The position numbers and the translations under genes were made by a program. The notes under the pieces are model-generated. The model ran no database searches. It was not told the DNA's origin and saw nothing but the letters and a program-made list of their open reading frames with translations. Shown here piece by piece: positions 53,275-62,400 of a stretch of 64,000 nucleotides of DNA; position 1 is the stretch's first letter; the number at the start of each line of letters is the position of its first letter. Source of the DNA: Candidatus Peribacteria bacterium (GTDB lineage Bacteria > Patescibacteriota > Gracilibacteria > UBA1369 > LOWO2-01-FULL-3); the NCBI GenBank assembly GCA_943356465.1, contig CALREX010000004.1:1-64000 (forward strand), written 5' to 3'.

Positions 53275-54762
53275 TTAAAACTTCCCCAAAAATTTTTGCC
53301 AGACCTTCTTTGAAAACTTCTTAAAACCGTTTTGTTTTAGGTATCTGATTCCACCACGCACAATTCGTAAAAAGCGCTTAAAGACGGCGAAAATACCACC
53401 CGTTCTTCCGGCAAAATCACGATCACCATGATTTCCTCTATCAGGCGCAGGTCTTGGATTTTCAAGCCATTTCAAAACAGGCTCGCAAACTGTCAGATAA
53501 TTGCAAAATTTTTCGGTGTATTCACGGCCACGTAAGCCATATTCTCGAAGTCGCGCACTGTCTCGTCCTCCGTTATACCATTCGCGATAAATCGTACAAA
53601 TTGCACTGGAAAGTTCTTCATAATCTCCACTTTTCACTCCGACTCCGACGCCATAATTAGTACATTCTTTCGAAATTTCACTGCCAAGAGTTGTTACGAT
53701 AGGTAAGCCAAATTTCATCATTTCATTTAATCTATTTCTTGCACCGAAAATAGTCTCGGCGCATTTTCGGTCTACATTAAGTCCTAAATCAGCTCGTTTG
53801 TATACGTAAGGAATATTTACAGTATCAATCCATCCTAAAAATACAAACCTGTTTTTGAATTCCGATTTTTCGATAAGTTCTTTAAATTTTGCAAAAGTTT
53901 TATTGTCCAGGCCGCAGATCTCGCCTCCTGTAGAGACAAAATACAATTTCTCACATTTCTGCATCGCCTCGCAAACGCCTTTGAATAATGTAATTTCATC
54001 GACCCAGGTATTGTATCCGCCCATCCAGAGTATCATGAAAGCATCTTTTGGTACACGTCCCAAAACTTCCACCAGACCCGAAGGAAGCTCATCCATAAGC
54101 CCTCTTTCACCTTCAAACCATTCCGTGCCGTTCGGTATATGCTCTATAAATTTGTAACCGAAACTATCTTTTCCCATTCTTCCAAATGCCGCAATCTCTC
54201 CATATAGAGCATGTTCCTGCGGTTTTGAAACTACGGAGATTTTATCCGCACGTGAAACAATACTTCTCTCCATATTATAATAATGGTCCAGATAGTCATC
54301 ACTATCAATTTTATAGGCTTGTGCCTGAGCTTCGGCCATAACCCATCCATTTAGATCAGCCCAAAACGGCGCTGAAAAACGAAGGCAGGAAGCCAAAAAA
54401 GAAGGGTAAGTGTTTATGCCTATCACTGCGTCAGGAGAAAATTCATCGCAAATTTTCTGCAAAGTTTGTACGATCTTAGGATCATTTTTGGAAATTAAAA
54501 TTTCCCCATATTTGTCGGACAAAGCGGTTTCTTTATACAAAACTTCGCTGTCATAGCATTCCGGCATAGCAATACTAACAAACTTGACGATGAATCCTTG
54601 CCTTTTTACAGCCGAAAACGCCCTCTCCACCCCGACAGAAACCATCCCGCCTTCACGAGTAAGCGGTTTCAAAAACTGCCAAGTTCGTAGCCCAGCAGCC
54701 GGCCTCGACTTCGTATTTTCCTCAGGCAATGGCGAATTTCCAATTATAAGAATGCGTTTCAT
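53275..54762 (-). CDS. Glycosyltransferase, GT-B fold
   Basis: The 495-residue protein looks like a GT-B transferase: N-terminal RILIIGNSPLPEENTKSRPAAGLRTWQF, mid-domain DLNGWVMAEAQ and KISVVSKPQEHALYGEI, and donor-half sequences FMILWMGGYNTWVDE, RFVFLGWIDTVNIPYVYKRADLGLN and RNRLNEMMKFGLPIVTT. The C-terminal 60 residues are basic (RFLRIVRGGIRYLKQNGFKKFSKKVWQKFL), possibly for membrane association. Surface glycan synthesis is likely. It stands alone between the toxin-antitoxin pair and the MopE-like gene. Confidence 0.82.
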   Translation of the reverse strand: MKRILIIGNSPLPEENTKSRPAAGLRTWQFLKPLTREGGMVSVGVERAFSAVKRQGFIVKFVSIAMPECYDSEVLYKETALSDKYGEILISKNDPKIVQTLQKICDEFSPDAVIGINTYPSFLASCLRFSAPFWADLNGWVMAEAQAQAYKIDSDDYLDHYYNMERSIVSRADKISVVSKPQEHALYGEIAAFGRMGKDSFGYKFIEHIPNGTEWFEGERGLMDELPSGLVEVLGRVPKDAFMILWMGGYNTWVDEITLFKGVCEAMQKCEKLYFVSTGGEICGLDNKTFAKFKELIEKSEFKNRFVFLGWIDTVNIPYVYKRADLGLNVDRKCAETIFGARNRLNEMMKFGLPIVTTLGSEISKECTNYGVGVGVKSGDYEELSSAICTIYREWYNGGRDSARLREYGLRGREYTEKFCNYLTVCEPVLKWLENPRPAPDRGNHGDRDFAGRTGGIFAVFKRFLRIVRGGIRYLKQNGFKKFSKKVWQKFLGKF

Positions 54763-54808
54763 GAATTTTCGCTAATAAATATCCAGCGGAATATTAGCAT
54801 GTAAAATC

Positions 54809-56911
54809 TTATTGCAAAACAATAACGCCTTTGGCTTTAAGAGCTGCTATTTGATTTGCAGGCACAAAATCTTCAGTTAAATCTACAGTATCTCCTTCTC
54901 CAATCCCAGGATTTACTATCAATGCTGAAATATCTTTCAAGTTAGGATTGGTTACCAATATTACGGTTTTCAAGTAAACAAGTCCCTTAAGCGCAGATAT
55001 ATCAGACGTGCCGGTATTTCCAAGGAAAAGCTCTTCTGCTTTACTCAATACGGCCAAAGGAGAAAGATCTGGTATAGGATTGGCGCCAATATTAATGCTA
55101 GTTGCATTTCTAAAACATTCAATCCCGTGGATGCCGGTTAATCCTTTATTTTTGAGATATAAGTTTGTAACCCCATCAGCTTCTGCAACAGTTAATTTAT
55201 CATTTGGCCCCTTTCCCAAAAAAGCAAAAACAGCATTTTTAAAGCCAGTATCAAATTTTTCTATATCTACTAATCCATCCGCATTCCCATCGCAAGTTCC
55301 ACCTGATTCCTCAAGGTCAATTTTCCCGTTACAGTTATCGTCAACACCATTCATGTAAACCTCTTTCGGCGCTGGCCCAACTCCAGGCTTAGTGATAACA
55401 AATTTACCGGCATCACAAACCTCCTCCGTAGCCTGACAAATTCCAATGCCGTCATATTGGCTGAAAGAAGTTGTTTTTGAAAGAGGCAAGCCCTTTCCAT
55501 TATCATCAATCAAGCCATTACAGTCGTCATCAACGCCATTACATGTCTCAGCTTTTGGCCCATTTGCCGGAGTGAAAACAGATTTTCCAGCAATACATTT
55601 TGTGACTGCTGCCTTACAAGCCGCTACATTTTCCGTTTTCGGATCCCATTCCTTAGGATAGTCTTCTTTTTTTGTTAGATCTTCGTCTGTAGCACCATCA
55701 CAATCATTGTCTAAACCATCGCAAATTTCTGCAGCAGAACCTATTGCCTTTTTAGAAATAACGTAAGGTCCACCAATCGCAACACCAACACACGTTTGAA
55801 CCTCTTTCTGGCATTCGCCGACATCAGTTCCGTCAGGCGAAACTATGTCCGGATCAGTCGATCCGTCACAATCATTATCCTTTCCGTCACATATCTTTCC
55901 TTCCGGCACAGGCACTGTTTCATTTTCTATATTTACCCAAGTACCATCTTTACACTGTAATAATCCAGGTGCACACTCTCCGATACCTTGAGTTCCTGGT
56001 TTACCTGTATAAAATGGTTTAATTTTACCATCAGGCTGTCCTTCACACATTTTCGGAGGTTGAACATCGGGAGGAACATCGCCACTTGAATCGGCAATCC
56101 CGTCGCCATCTGTGTCAACACCGCCATCAACAACGTCAGGAGAATCAGCATCAGTACCGCCATCGACACCGCCATCGACAACATCAAGAGAATTAGCGTC
56201 AGTACCGCCATCAGTTGCGCCATCAACACCATTATCAACAGCATCAAGCCCAGCCTCTGGACCAGAGTCAACAATGACATCAACGCCATCATCATCGACA
56301 ACATCAGGAGCATTCGCATCTTTTGCATCATCTAAATCCAGATCCCCGTCATCAGTATCAAGATCAACAGGAATCTTTATATCAATAGGTCCAACCTCAA
56401 AAGCATCTCCATCGTCACTATCGTCAGAATCATTTCCATCCACGGCGTCGCCATCTTTGGCATCTACGGCTTCAGAATCCGTACCATCATTTCCGTCCAC
56501 AGCATCCGCATCGTCACTACCATTTACAGCATCTGCATCATCATTTGTCTTACCACCATCAACGCCTGAAATATCTCCACCACGTCTTCTATTGCCATCT
56601 AGGGAAATCAAGCCATCCAGACTGCCACCATCAGCTAAAATAGCACAAGCACCATTCTTAGGATCGAATGCGCCCCCGTCGTTAAGACAAGCCATAATTG
56701 TCGCATCATCATAAAAATCACCTATACATGCAGGAACAGACGAACTAACTCCAGCCAATATCATAGCTTTTGCAATCTTACTTCTCGCAACTCCGGTCAA
56801 AAGTGACAATTTTTTCCCAACTCCAGCAGCACTTCTATCAACAGCTGGTCTCCTTGCAGGCACAGAGCCTACAGATTCAGGCATTTTCCCGATTGCACGT
56901 ATGTTAGTCAT
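54809..56911 (-). CDS. Secreted MopE-type Cys/Asp repeat protein with LRR tail
   Basis: The start at 56911 (MTNIRAIGKMPESV) is preferred; a frame to 56965 adds a leader with no similarity. The 700-residue protein has a hydrophobic N-terminal segment (KAMILAGVSSSVPAC), a long Asp/Gly/Val low-complexity region (about 100-270), then MopE-like metal-binding repeats. These are CDGKDNDCDGSTDPD, CDGLDNDCDGATDED, CNGVDDDCNGLIDD and NGVDDNCNGKIDLEE. The C-terminus (about 560-700) is a leucine-rich repeat unit (LTGIHGIECF, INIGANPIPDLSPLAVL, LFLGNTGTSDISALKGL). MopE repeats bind copper or calcium. This is a surface or exported protein; its partner is unknown. Confidence 0.82.
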   Translation of the reverse strand: MTNIRAIGKMPESVGSVPARRPAVDRSAAGVGKKLSLLTGVARSKIAKAMILAGVSSSVPACIGDFYDDATIMACLNDGGAFDPKNGACAILADGGSLDGLISLDGNRRRGGDISGVDGGKTNDDADAVNGSDDADAVDGNDGTDSEAVDAKDGDAVDGNDSDDSDDGDAFEVGPIDIKIPVDLDTDDGDLDLDDAKDANAPDVVDDDGVDVIVDSGPEAGLDAVDNGVDGATDGGTDANSLDVVDGGVDGGTDADSPDVVDGGVDTDGDGIADSSGDVPPDVQPPKMCEGQPDGKIKPFYTGKPGTQGIGECAPGLLQCKDGTWVNIENETVPVPEGKICDGKDNDCDGSTDPDIVSPDGTDVGECQKEVQTCVGVAIGGPYVISKKAIGSAAEICDGLDNDCDGATDEDLTKKEDYPKEWDPKTENVAACKAAVTKCIAGKSVFTPANGPKAETCNGVDDDCNGLIDDNGKGLPLSKTTSFSQYDGIGICQATEEVCDAGKFVITKPGVGPAPKEVYMNGVDDNCNGKIDLEESGGTCDGNADGLVDIEKFDTGFKNAVFAFLGKGPNDKLTVAEADGVTNLYLKNKGLTGIHGIECFRNATSINIGANPIPDLSPLAVLSKAEELFLGNTGTSDISALKGLVYLKTVILVTNPNLKDISALIVNPGIGEGDTVDLTEDFVPANQIAALKAKGVIVLQ

Positions 56912-57094
56912 AAGTTTAAAAATAAATTTGGAGATCAAGTTACCATAAATCACACAATCAGTCAATAAGCTTTTTATTCAAGTAATATTGTGTAAGTCAA
57001 CCTCACGATTGAAAATATCATATTTCCAAATAAAAACAATCCTCAAAGATTTTTGCACAAACATATTCTTCAAAACGTCAAAACTTCTGGTGAG

Positions 57095-57240
57095 GCACAA
57101 TGTAACATTTTTTCGGTTACGCAATGTCGATTTGTCGCTTTCCTAAGCCAAAATATCTCATGGTTTTCGGGTGCACCGTATAACATTTTCCGAAAAGTGC
57201 AATGCCGTTTTATCGCTTGCATTAGCCGAAAACTCGAGTT
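57095..57240. repeat. Imperfect tandem repeat of about 65 bp upstream of the HNH gene
   Basis: A unit containing GTAACATTTTTTCGG, GCAATGTCG, TTTGTCGCTTTCC and AAGCC is followed by a diverged copy with ATAACATTTTCCG, GCAATGCCG, TTTATCGCTTGCA and TAGCC. No convincing gene lies in the 430-bp gap between the MopE-like and HNH genes, and this repeat is the only structure I see in it. Confidence 0.55.
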
Positions 57241-57342
57241 TTACCACAACACGCATTTTAAGAATTCGCTACTTGAAAAAGTTGAAATTTTGGCTTGTGG
57301 GTACTAATATTCGGACACAAATATCTTCTAAAAAACCATCCT

Positions 57343-58422
57343 ATGAATACGAAAAACAGCCATCAAGATTTTCACATCGACCAAAACAGCTCATTTATTC
57401 AAAGGCCATGCGGCAGTAAAAATATTGCTTCTTTCAGCGATGAAAATTTATACAATTTGTGTAAACAATACGGAGAGCGCACGCGAATCTGGCGACAAAG
57501 ATTTTCAGGACTTTTGCCGGAAGTTTTCAAACGCAAATTATATGAGAAGAAAGGCTTTTATTCCATTTTTGAATTTGCAAAAAAGCTTGCGGGAATGAGC
57601 GAAGAACAGGTCAGACTTGTTTTGAATTTAGAAAAAAGATTTGAGGAAATGCCAAAACTAAAATCGCTTTTGACAGATGGAAAAGTCAGCATAAATAAAC
57701 TTTCTAGAATAGTTTCGATCGCAAAACCTGAAAATGAAGTGTTTTTGGCAACACAAGTACAAGTTTTATCAAAAAGTGCGGTCGAAACTTTGGTGAGAGA
57801 TGAGAAATTTGCGGAGAAAAACGCAGTGAATTCAATGGAGTTTTTAAGTAAAAATTCTAAAGTTACGATAATGGATTTTAAAAATCAAAATGGCTTACAG
57901 GAGAGCTTTTTTGGCTCGAAAGGTCTGCCCGGGCAGATATGTTTCGACATGGAAATTACAAAAGGCAACACTGTGAAAATGACAGAAAAAAGTAGTCAAT
58001 TTGGCGCTTTAAATCTTTCTCAAGAAGTGCAAGAAAAACTTCTCGAACTTCAAGAAAAAGGCATCGATGTAAACGAACTTCTAAAAGAATTTTTACAAAA
58101 ACGAGAGCTGGAAATCGCGCAGAAGAAAGAGGAAATAAGTCAAATGAAAAAATCTGGGGTTAATTCTCTGCGAACTGCTACAGAGAACTCTTCAAGGTGC
58201 ATTCCAGTTTCCATAAAAAGGATAATTTACCAAGAACACGGCACAAAATGTTCCATAAAAACATGCCAAAAACCTTCTCAGCAAATACATCACACACAAA
58301 GATTTTCCCTGTCACAAAGCCACAATCCTCAATATCTTGCCCCGCTTTGCAAAGAACATCACGAACTTGCATACAGCATGGACTTGGCTTATCACGAAAT
58401 ACGACAGAGAAATAGAAAATGA
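57343..58422 (+). CDS. HNH endonuclease-domain protein
   Basis: Starting at MNTKNSHQDF (57343) the protein has about 359 residues. Residues about 60-180 form a helical, DUF222-like region (RLVLNLEKRFEEMPKLKSLL and GKVSINKLSRIVS). A charged coiled coil follows, and the C-terminus has an HNH nuclease with zinc cysteines: CSIKTC, then QIHHTQRFSLSQSHNPQYLAPLCKEHHELAYS. Such proteins are often near or within mobile or repetitive elements. No RuvC-like domain is seen, so it is not IscB/IsrB. A possible structured RNA lies downstream. Confidence 0.85.
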   Translation: MNTKNSHQDFHIDQNSSFIQRPCGSKNIASFSDENLYNLCKQYGERTRIWRQRFSGLLPEVFKRKLYEKKGFYSIFEFAKKLAGMSEEQVRLVLNLEKRFEEMPKLKSLLTDGKVSINKLSRIVSIAKPENEVFLATQVQVLSKSAVETLVRDEKFAEKNAVNSMEFLSKNSKVTIMDFKNQNGLQESFFGSKGLPGQICFDMEITKGNTVKMTEKSSQFGALNLSQEVQEKLLELQEKGIDVNELLKEFLQKRELEIAQKKEEISQMKKSGVNSLRTATENSSRCIPVSIKRIIYQEHGTKCSIKTCQKPSQQIHHTQRFSLSQSHNPQYLAPLCKEHHELAYSMDLAYHEIRQRNRK

Positions 58423-58510
58423 GATAATGCCTCTGTCAGATCTCAACAGGTCATTTTTTATTTTTAGCCTAAAATCCGGTTAAAGGTTTTTTGGCGTACA
58501 TACATAAAGT

Positions 58511-58546
58511 GACTTCTTTACAGCTTCATTTCAGTGAAGTCATTTT
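58511..58546 (+). terminator. Probable terminator downstream of the HNH gene
   Basis: TGACTTC and GAAGTCA pair with a 17-nt loop and are followed by TTTTT. It is about 90 nt after the HNH stop; the loop is long, so efficiency is uncertain. Confidence 0.5.
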
Positions 58547-58676
58547 TGCTAAACCAATCAGCAAGTACGACATCTTTATCAATCCAACTCAAAAATTTAA
58601 GCCAAATTAAGGTTATTTTAACAGGCCGACATTAAAAAAATCTTAAAACTTTCATAAAACCATCCTCATTCCTGTA

Positions 58677-58890
58677 AATACCCAAAGCGCTATTTTCCCA
58701 CCACACATTTCAAGCACACGAGTCAAGTCCACAACAAAACAACAACGAAATCGCACAAACAATACAAGCATGCACAAGCCCAAAAACCACACCACCTACA
58801 CAAATTCACAACTTAACCACAAAAATCACCACAAAACAAATCACCAAAAGTCAACCAAACAAGCCAAAAACCGCAAGCTTCACAACATCT
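58677..58890 (+). other. C/A-rich, G-poor tract in the long intergenic region
   Basis: The tract is almost free of G and T; by hand count 58741-58860 has 6 G and 11 T in 120 bases. It codes for nothing obvious. Such C-rich, unstructured RNA is what Rho binds (rut sites), so a Rho-dependent terminator after the HNH gene or an unstructured leader is possible. Confidence 0.45.
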
Positions 58891-58941
58891 CAAAATTTTG
58901 TCACGTGTTTCTGCGAAACAAAAACTCGATAACATGAGTTA

Positions 58942-59393
58942 TATAAGGCGAACATCAGGAAACTCAAAGATGGCTTAAGTCAGAAGAAAAAGACGCACAG
59001 CCTGACCACGGAATCTCAGAAAATCCGCAAAAAAGTCTCGCCGCACGTGCGAAATGGATAACCAAAAATAATTGACGCTGACTAGTCGGTTTGGTAAATT
59101 CATTCGTGATAAGGCGAACCGCCAGTTATTGTTGAACCGAGCGAAAATTTGGTCTTTGACAATCGGGGGAACTTAGAGTTTGGCCGCATAATCATGCGCC
59201 CACGAAGATTAACTATTAAATAAAAAGACGAGCTTAAGGTCGCTTAAAAACGACAAGCCCGTCATAGTCCGATTAAGCGGACAAAGGTCGCCCCGCCTAA
59301 AGCGGGTAAAAAAACAAAGCAGACAATAAAACTGTCTTGTGAGGTCTGTCGTCCAAATTTAAAGAGGGTGCGACAGAATAGCAGGGCTTTATA
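58942..59393 (+). ncRNA. Candidate structured non-coding RNA (~450 nt)
   Basis: Between the C/A-rich tract and the last gene is a GC-richer block with no open frame and many local hairpins. Examples are GACGAGCTT/AAGCCCGTC (59227-59263) with an inner GTCG/CGAC, GTCCG/CGGAC (59267-59282), CCCGC/GCGGG (59292-59306), AGACA/TGTCT (59321-59337) and GTCAG/CTGAC near 58978. The ends can close: TATAAGGC (58942-58949) with GCTTTATA (59386-59393). The 3' motif GCGACAGAATAGC recalls RNase P, but the expected P4 helix is not found. Strand and ends are inferred. Confidence 0.4.
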
Positions 59394-59466
59394 AACAAAA
59401 ACCTTTTATCTGTTTCTTCATATCTGTTTCTCAAAACAAATTATTTATTTTTAACCCATATAAAAT

Positions 59467-62400
59467 ATGGCTAACTTCCGCAAGATACTTGCGACACTTT
59501 CTACAGTGGCGCTTCTATCAACGCTTGTGGTCACTACAGCTGTTTCAGCTGCAGGATACACAGACGTCTCAGCAGATCACTGGGCGAAGTCTTATGTAGA
59601 CAACCTAGTTGAGCTTGGTGTATTTACAGGCGAGGGCAAATTCCGCCCAGCTGACAATATGTCAAGAGCTGAATTCGTAAAATCAGTAGTAGTAGCCGCT
59701 GGGCTACAAGGAACAACAGCAATTACTTTCCCTGACGTAAAAGATGGTGATTGGTTTGCTCCTTACGTAAAAACAGCTGTCGCAAATGGAGTAATCGGAG
59801 GATATGCGAACGGAAAGTTCGGTCCAAACGATTCTCTAACACGTGAACAGGCTGCTAAAATCGTAGCTAAAGCATTCGATCTACCGGCAGTAACTCCAAC
59901 TAAGCCTTCTTTCTCAGATGTTAAGGCTACAGATTGGTCTTACCCATACGTTGAAACTCTAGTTTCATACGGAATCGTTTCCGGATACGGCAACGGTAAA
60001 TTCGGTCCAATGGACAGCGTAAAGAGAGAACAGGTCGCAAAGATCGTTTCTCTTGCACTTTCTCCAGCTACACCGGTTGACGGAGGTACAGAAGTATCTG
60101 GTGGAGATCTAGGTGTTATGATTTCATCTAGCACTCCAGATGCAGTAACCCTTCCATGTAGTTCTACTGCAGACGAAGTCTTCGCTGTAGATCTTAAGGC
60201 TGGTGATAAAGATGTCACTTTCAATGGATTCACGGTTCACAAGAAAGGCGTTGGAGCTCTTCCTTCAACAATGCAAGCTTACTTATACGATGGTGCTGAT
60301 AGACTTACAGCAGGAAAAAGCTTGAACAGCTCAACAAACAACATTGAATTTTCAAATGTTGGTTTGATGGTTATGGCTGGAAAAACAAAGACAGTGATGA
60401 TGAAAATTGACGTAGGTACGTCATGTACAGCAGGAGAGGTAAACTTCGAATTAGTTGATTCTTCAGCAGTAAAATCAACAGCAGATGCTGTTACTGGAGA
60501 TTTTCCAATTACTAGCGAAACAGTTGGAGTTTCAGCAACAAATGCTGGAACAATCACGATCGCTAAAAATGGATCTACCACAGCTCCAAAAGTTGGAGAA
60601 ACAGGTGTCACTATAGCTAAATTCACATTGAATGCAGCTACAGAGGCGGCTAAAGTTTCAAAACTTGGCTTATATGTTACAGGAACAATCAGCAGCACAG
60701 ATGTAGTAAATCTAAAACTATATGTTGCTGGACAAACTGATCCATTGGCTACGGTTGATGGTGTAAATGCTAAAGATTTAGCTCAGTTTACTTTTGATAC
60801 TCCTTACGAAATTGAGAAAGGAGGTACAAAGAGTTTCTATGTAACTGCTGATCTAAATCCAGGAAGAAATGGAGACACGGTCGCTGTTTACATTGATGAA
60901 AATACAGATCTAGAGGTTATTGGAGGAACATACGGATTTGGAATGGCTGTGACAAAGACAAACTACATGAGTACAACTTGTACAGCAGGTTCGTCAACAA
61001 CATGTTCATTCTCAACACTCGAAGGTGGAGATATTACAATCACATCTGGTGGCCCAGCAGCGGCAGACATAGCTGTAAACGCAAAGGATGTTCACTTGAT
61101 GGATTTCAAAATTGTATCAGTATCAGATGTAACATTCAAGAATCTTGATGTTTCTTTGACTCCAGGTTCATTGGATGCTACAGATGATGATGCAGGTCTT
61201 CTAGGAGATGATGCTGCGGCAAATTACACAGATGTAAAAATTGTCAATGTAGATACAGGAGAAACATTGATGGGACCGGTTGATGTAACTTCATTCCATA
61301 CTTCAGATGAAGGAGCTACACCAATTGGAATCGGCACAGACGGTGCCATTTCTTACTACACATTCACTGATGAATTCTCAATGGCTGCAGGACAAACTCT
61401 AAATCTTGCATTGACTGCCGACGTTGCAAATGATGCAAGTCTTTCGACAGACACATTGTTGGCAAAACTTGAGTTAGCAGGAACATATCCACAAATCAGA
61501 GATGTAAACAATAAGACTCTTACAAATTCATCTTCTCTTGTGCCAGCATCTGCGATCACAGGAAAGACGATGACGGTTGCATCTGCATCATTGGTGACAG
61601 CACTAGCGGCTGTTCCGGTAGCTGGACCAGCAGCACATACTGCAACAAACAATTCCAATACTTACGTGAAAGGACAAAAAGCTCTAAAGTTTGTTGGAAT
61701 CAGTGCAAAATGTGGAACAGCGTCAAACTGTAAAGTGACAGACTTAGCTCTTACTGGATACATGGATTCGGATAACAGTGGTGTATACGCAGCGGGAACA
61801 GAGGGTGGTGTTACTGTAAGCTCTTACGTAGGAAGCGTATGGGTTGACGATGGAGACGGAAATCACGTAGCTACAGCTAAGAGTGTAAACTCAACAACTG
61901 GAGCAGTGTCATTCACAAGTCTAAACTATACAATTCCAGCTGGAAAAACAGTAATTCTATACGTAATTGGAGATCTATCTTCAAGTGCAGCGGCACTTGA
62001 TAACGTATCGTTTGCTCTAGCTTCAGGAGGAATTACCTATGAAGATAAAGACGGAAATTCAGCAACTTCAACAGGTGCAGTAAATGGAACAACAGCTCCA
62101 ACAACATATCTTTCTACATCAGCAGGAGGTGTTATTACTGCCAGCGTAGACCCATCTACTCCAAAAGACAGCATAGCAGTAGCTGGAACATCAGACGTTG
62201 AAGTTACAAGATTCAAATTCTCAGGAACAAGAGAAGACTTCACAGTTAAAGCGCTATCTATAAGTGCTTACCAATTGGGAGTAGCATCTACGGACCTAGG
62301 AGAATATGATAACAACATCTCTTCACTAAAGATTGAATATACAAATAGTGCTGGAGTAACAGAAACAAAGTCAGGATACTTGACAAGTGGAACAGCTCAA

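Noticed and set aside
57053-57307. Open frame of 84 codons with an internal repeat upstream of the HNH gene
   Set aside because: The peptide repeat only mirrors the DNA tandem repeat; composition is not protein-like and there is no start context.
58942-59393. RNase P RNA
   Set aside because: GACAGAAT near the 3' end and AGGAAACTC near the 5' end are suggestive, but the P4 pairing partners expected beside them are not present, so I left it as an unassigned RNA.
57343-59393. IscB/IsrB nuclease with HEARO-type guide RNA
   Set aside because: The HNH protein lacks a RuvC domain and the arginine-rich bridge, and the candidate RNA lies downstream rather than upstream.
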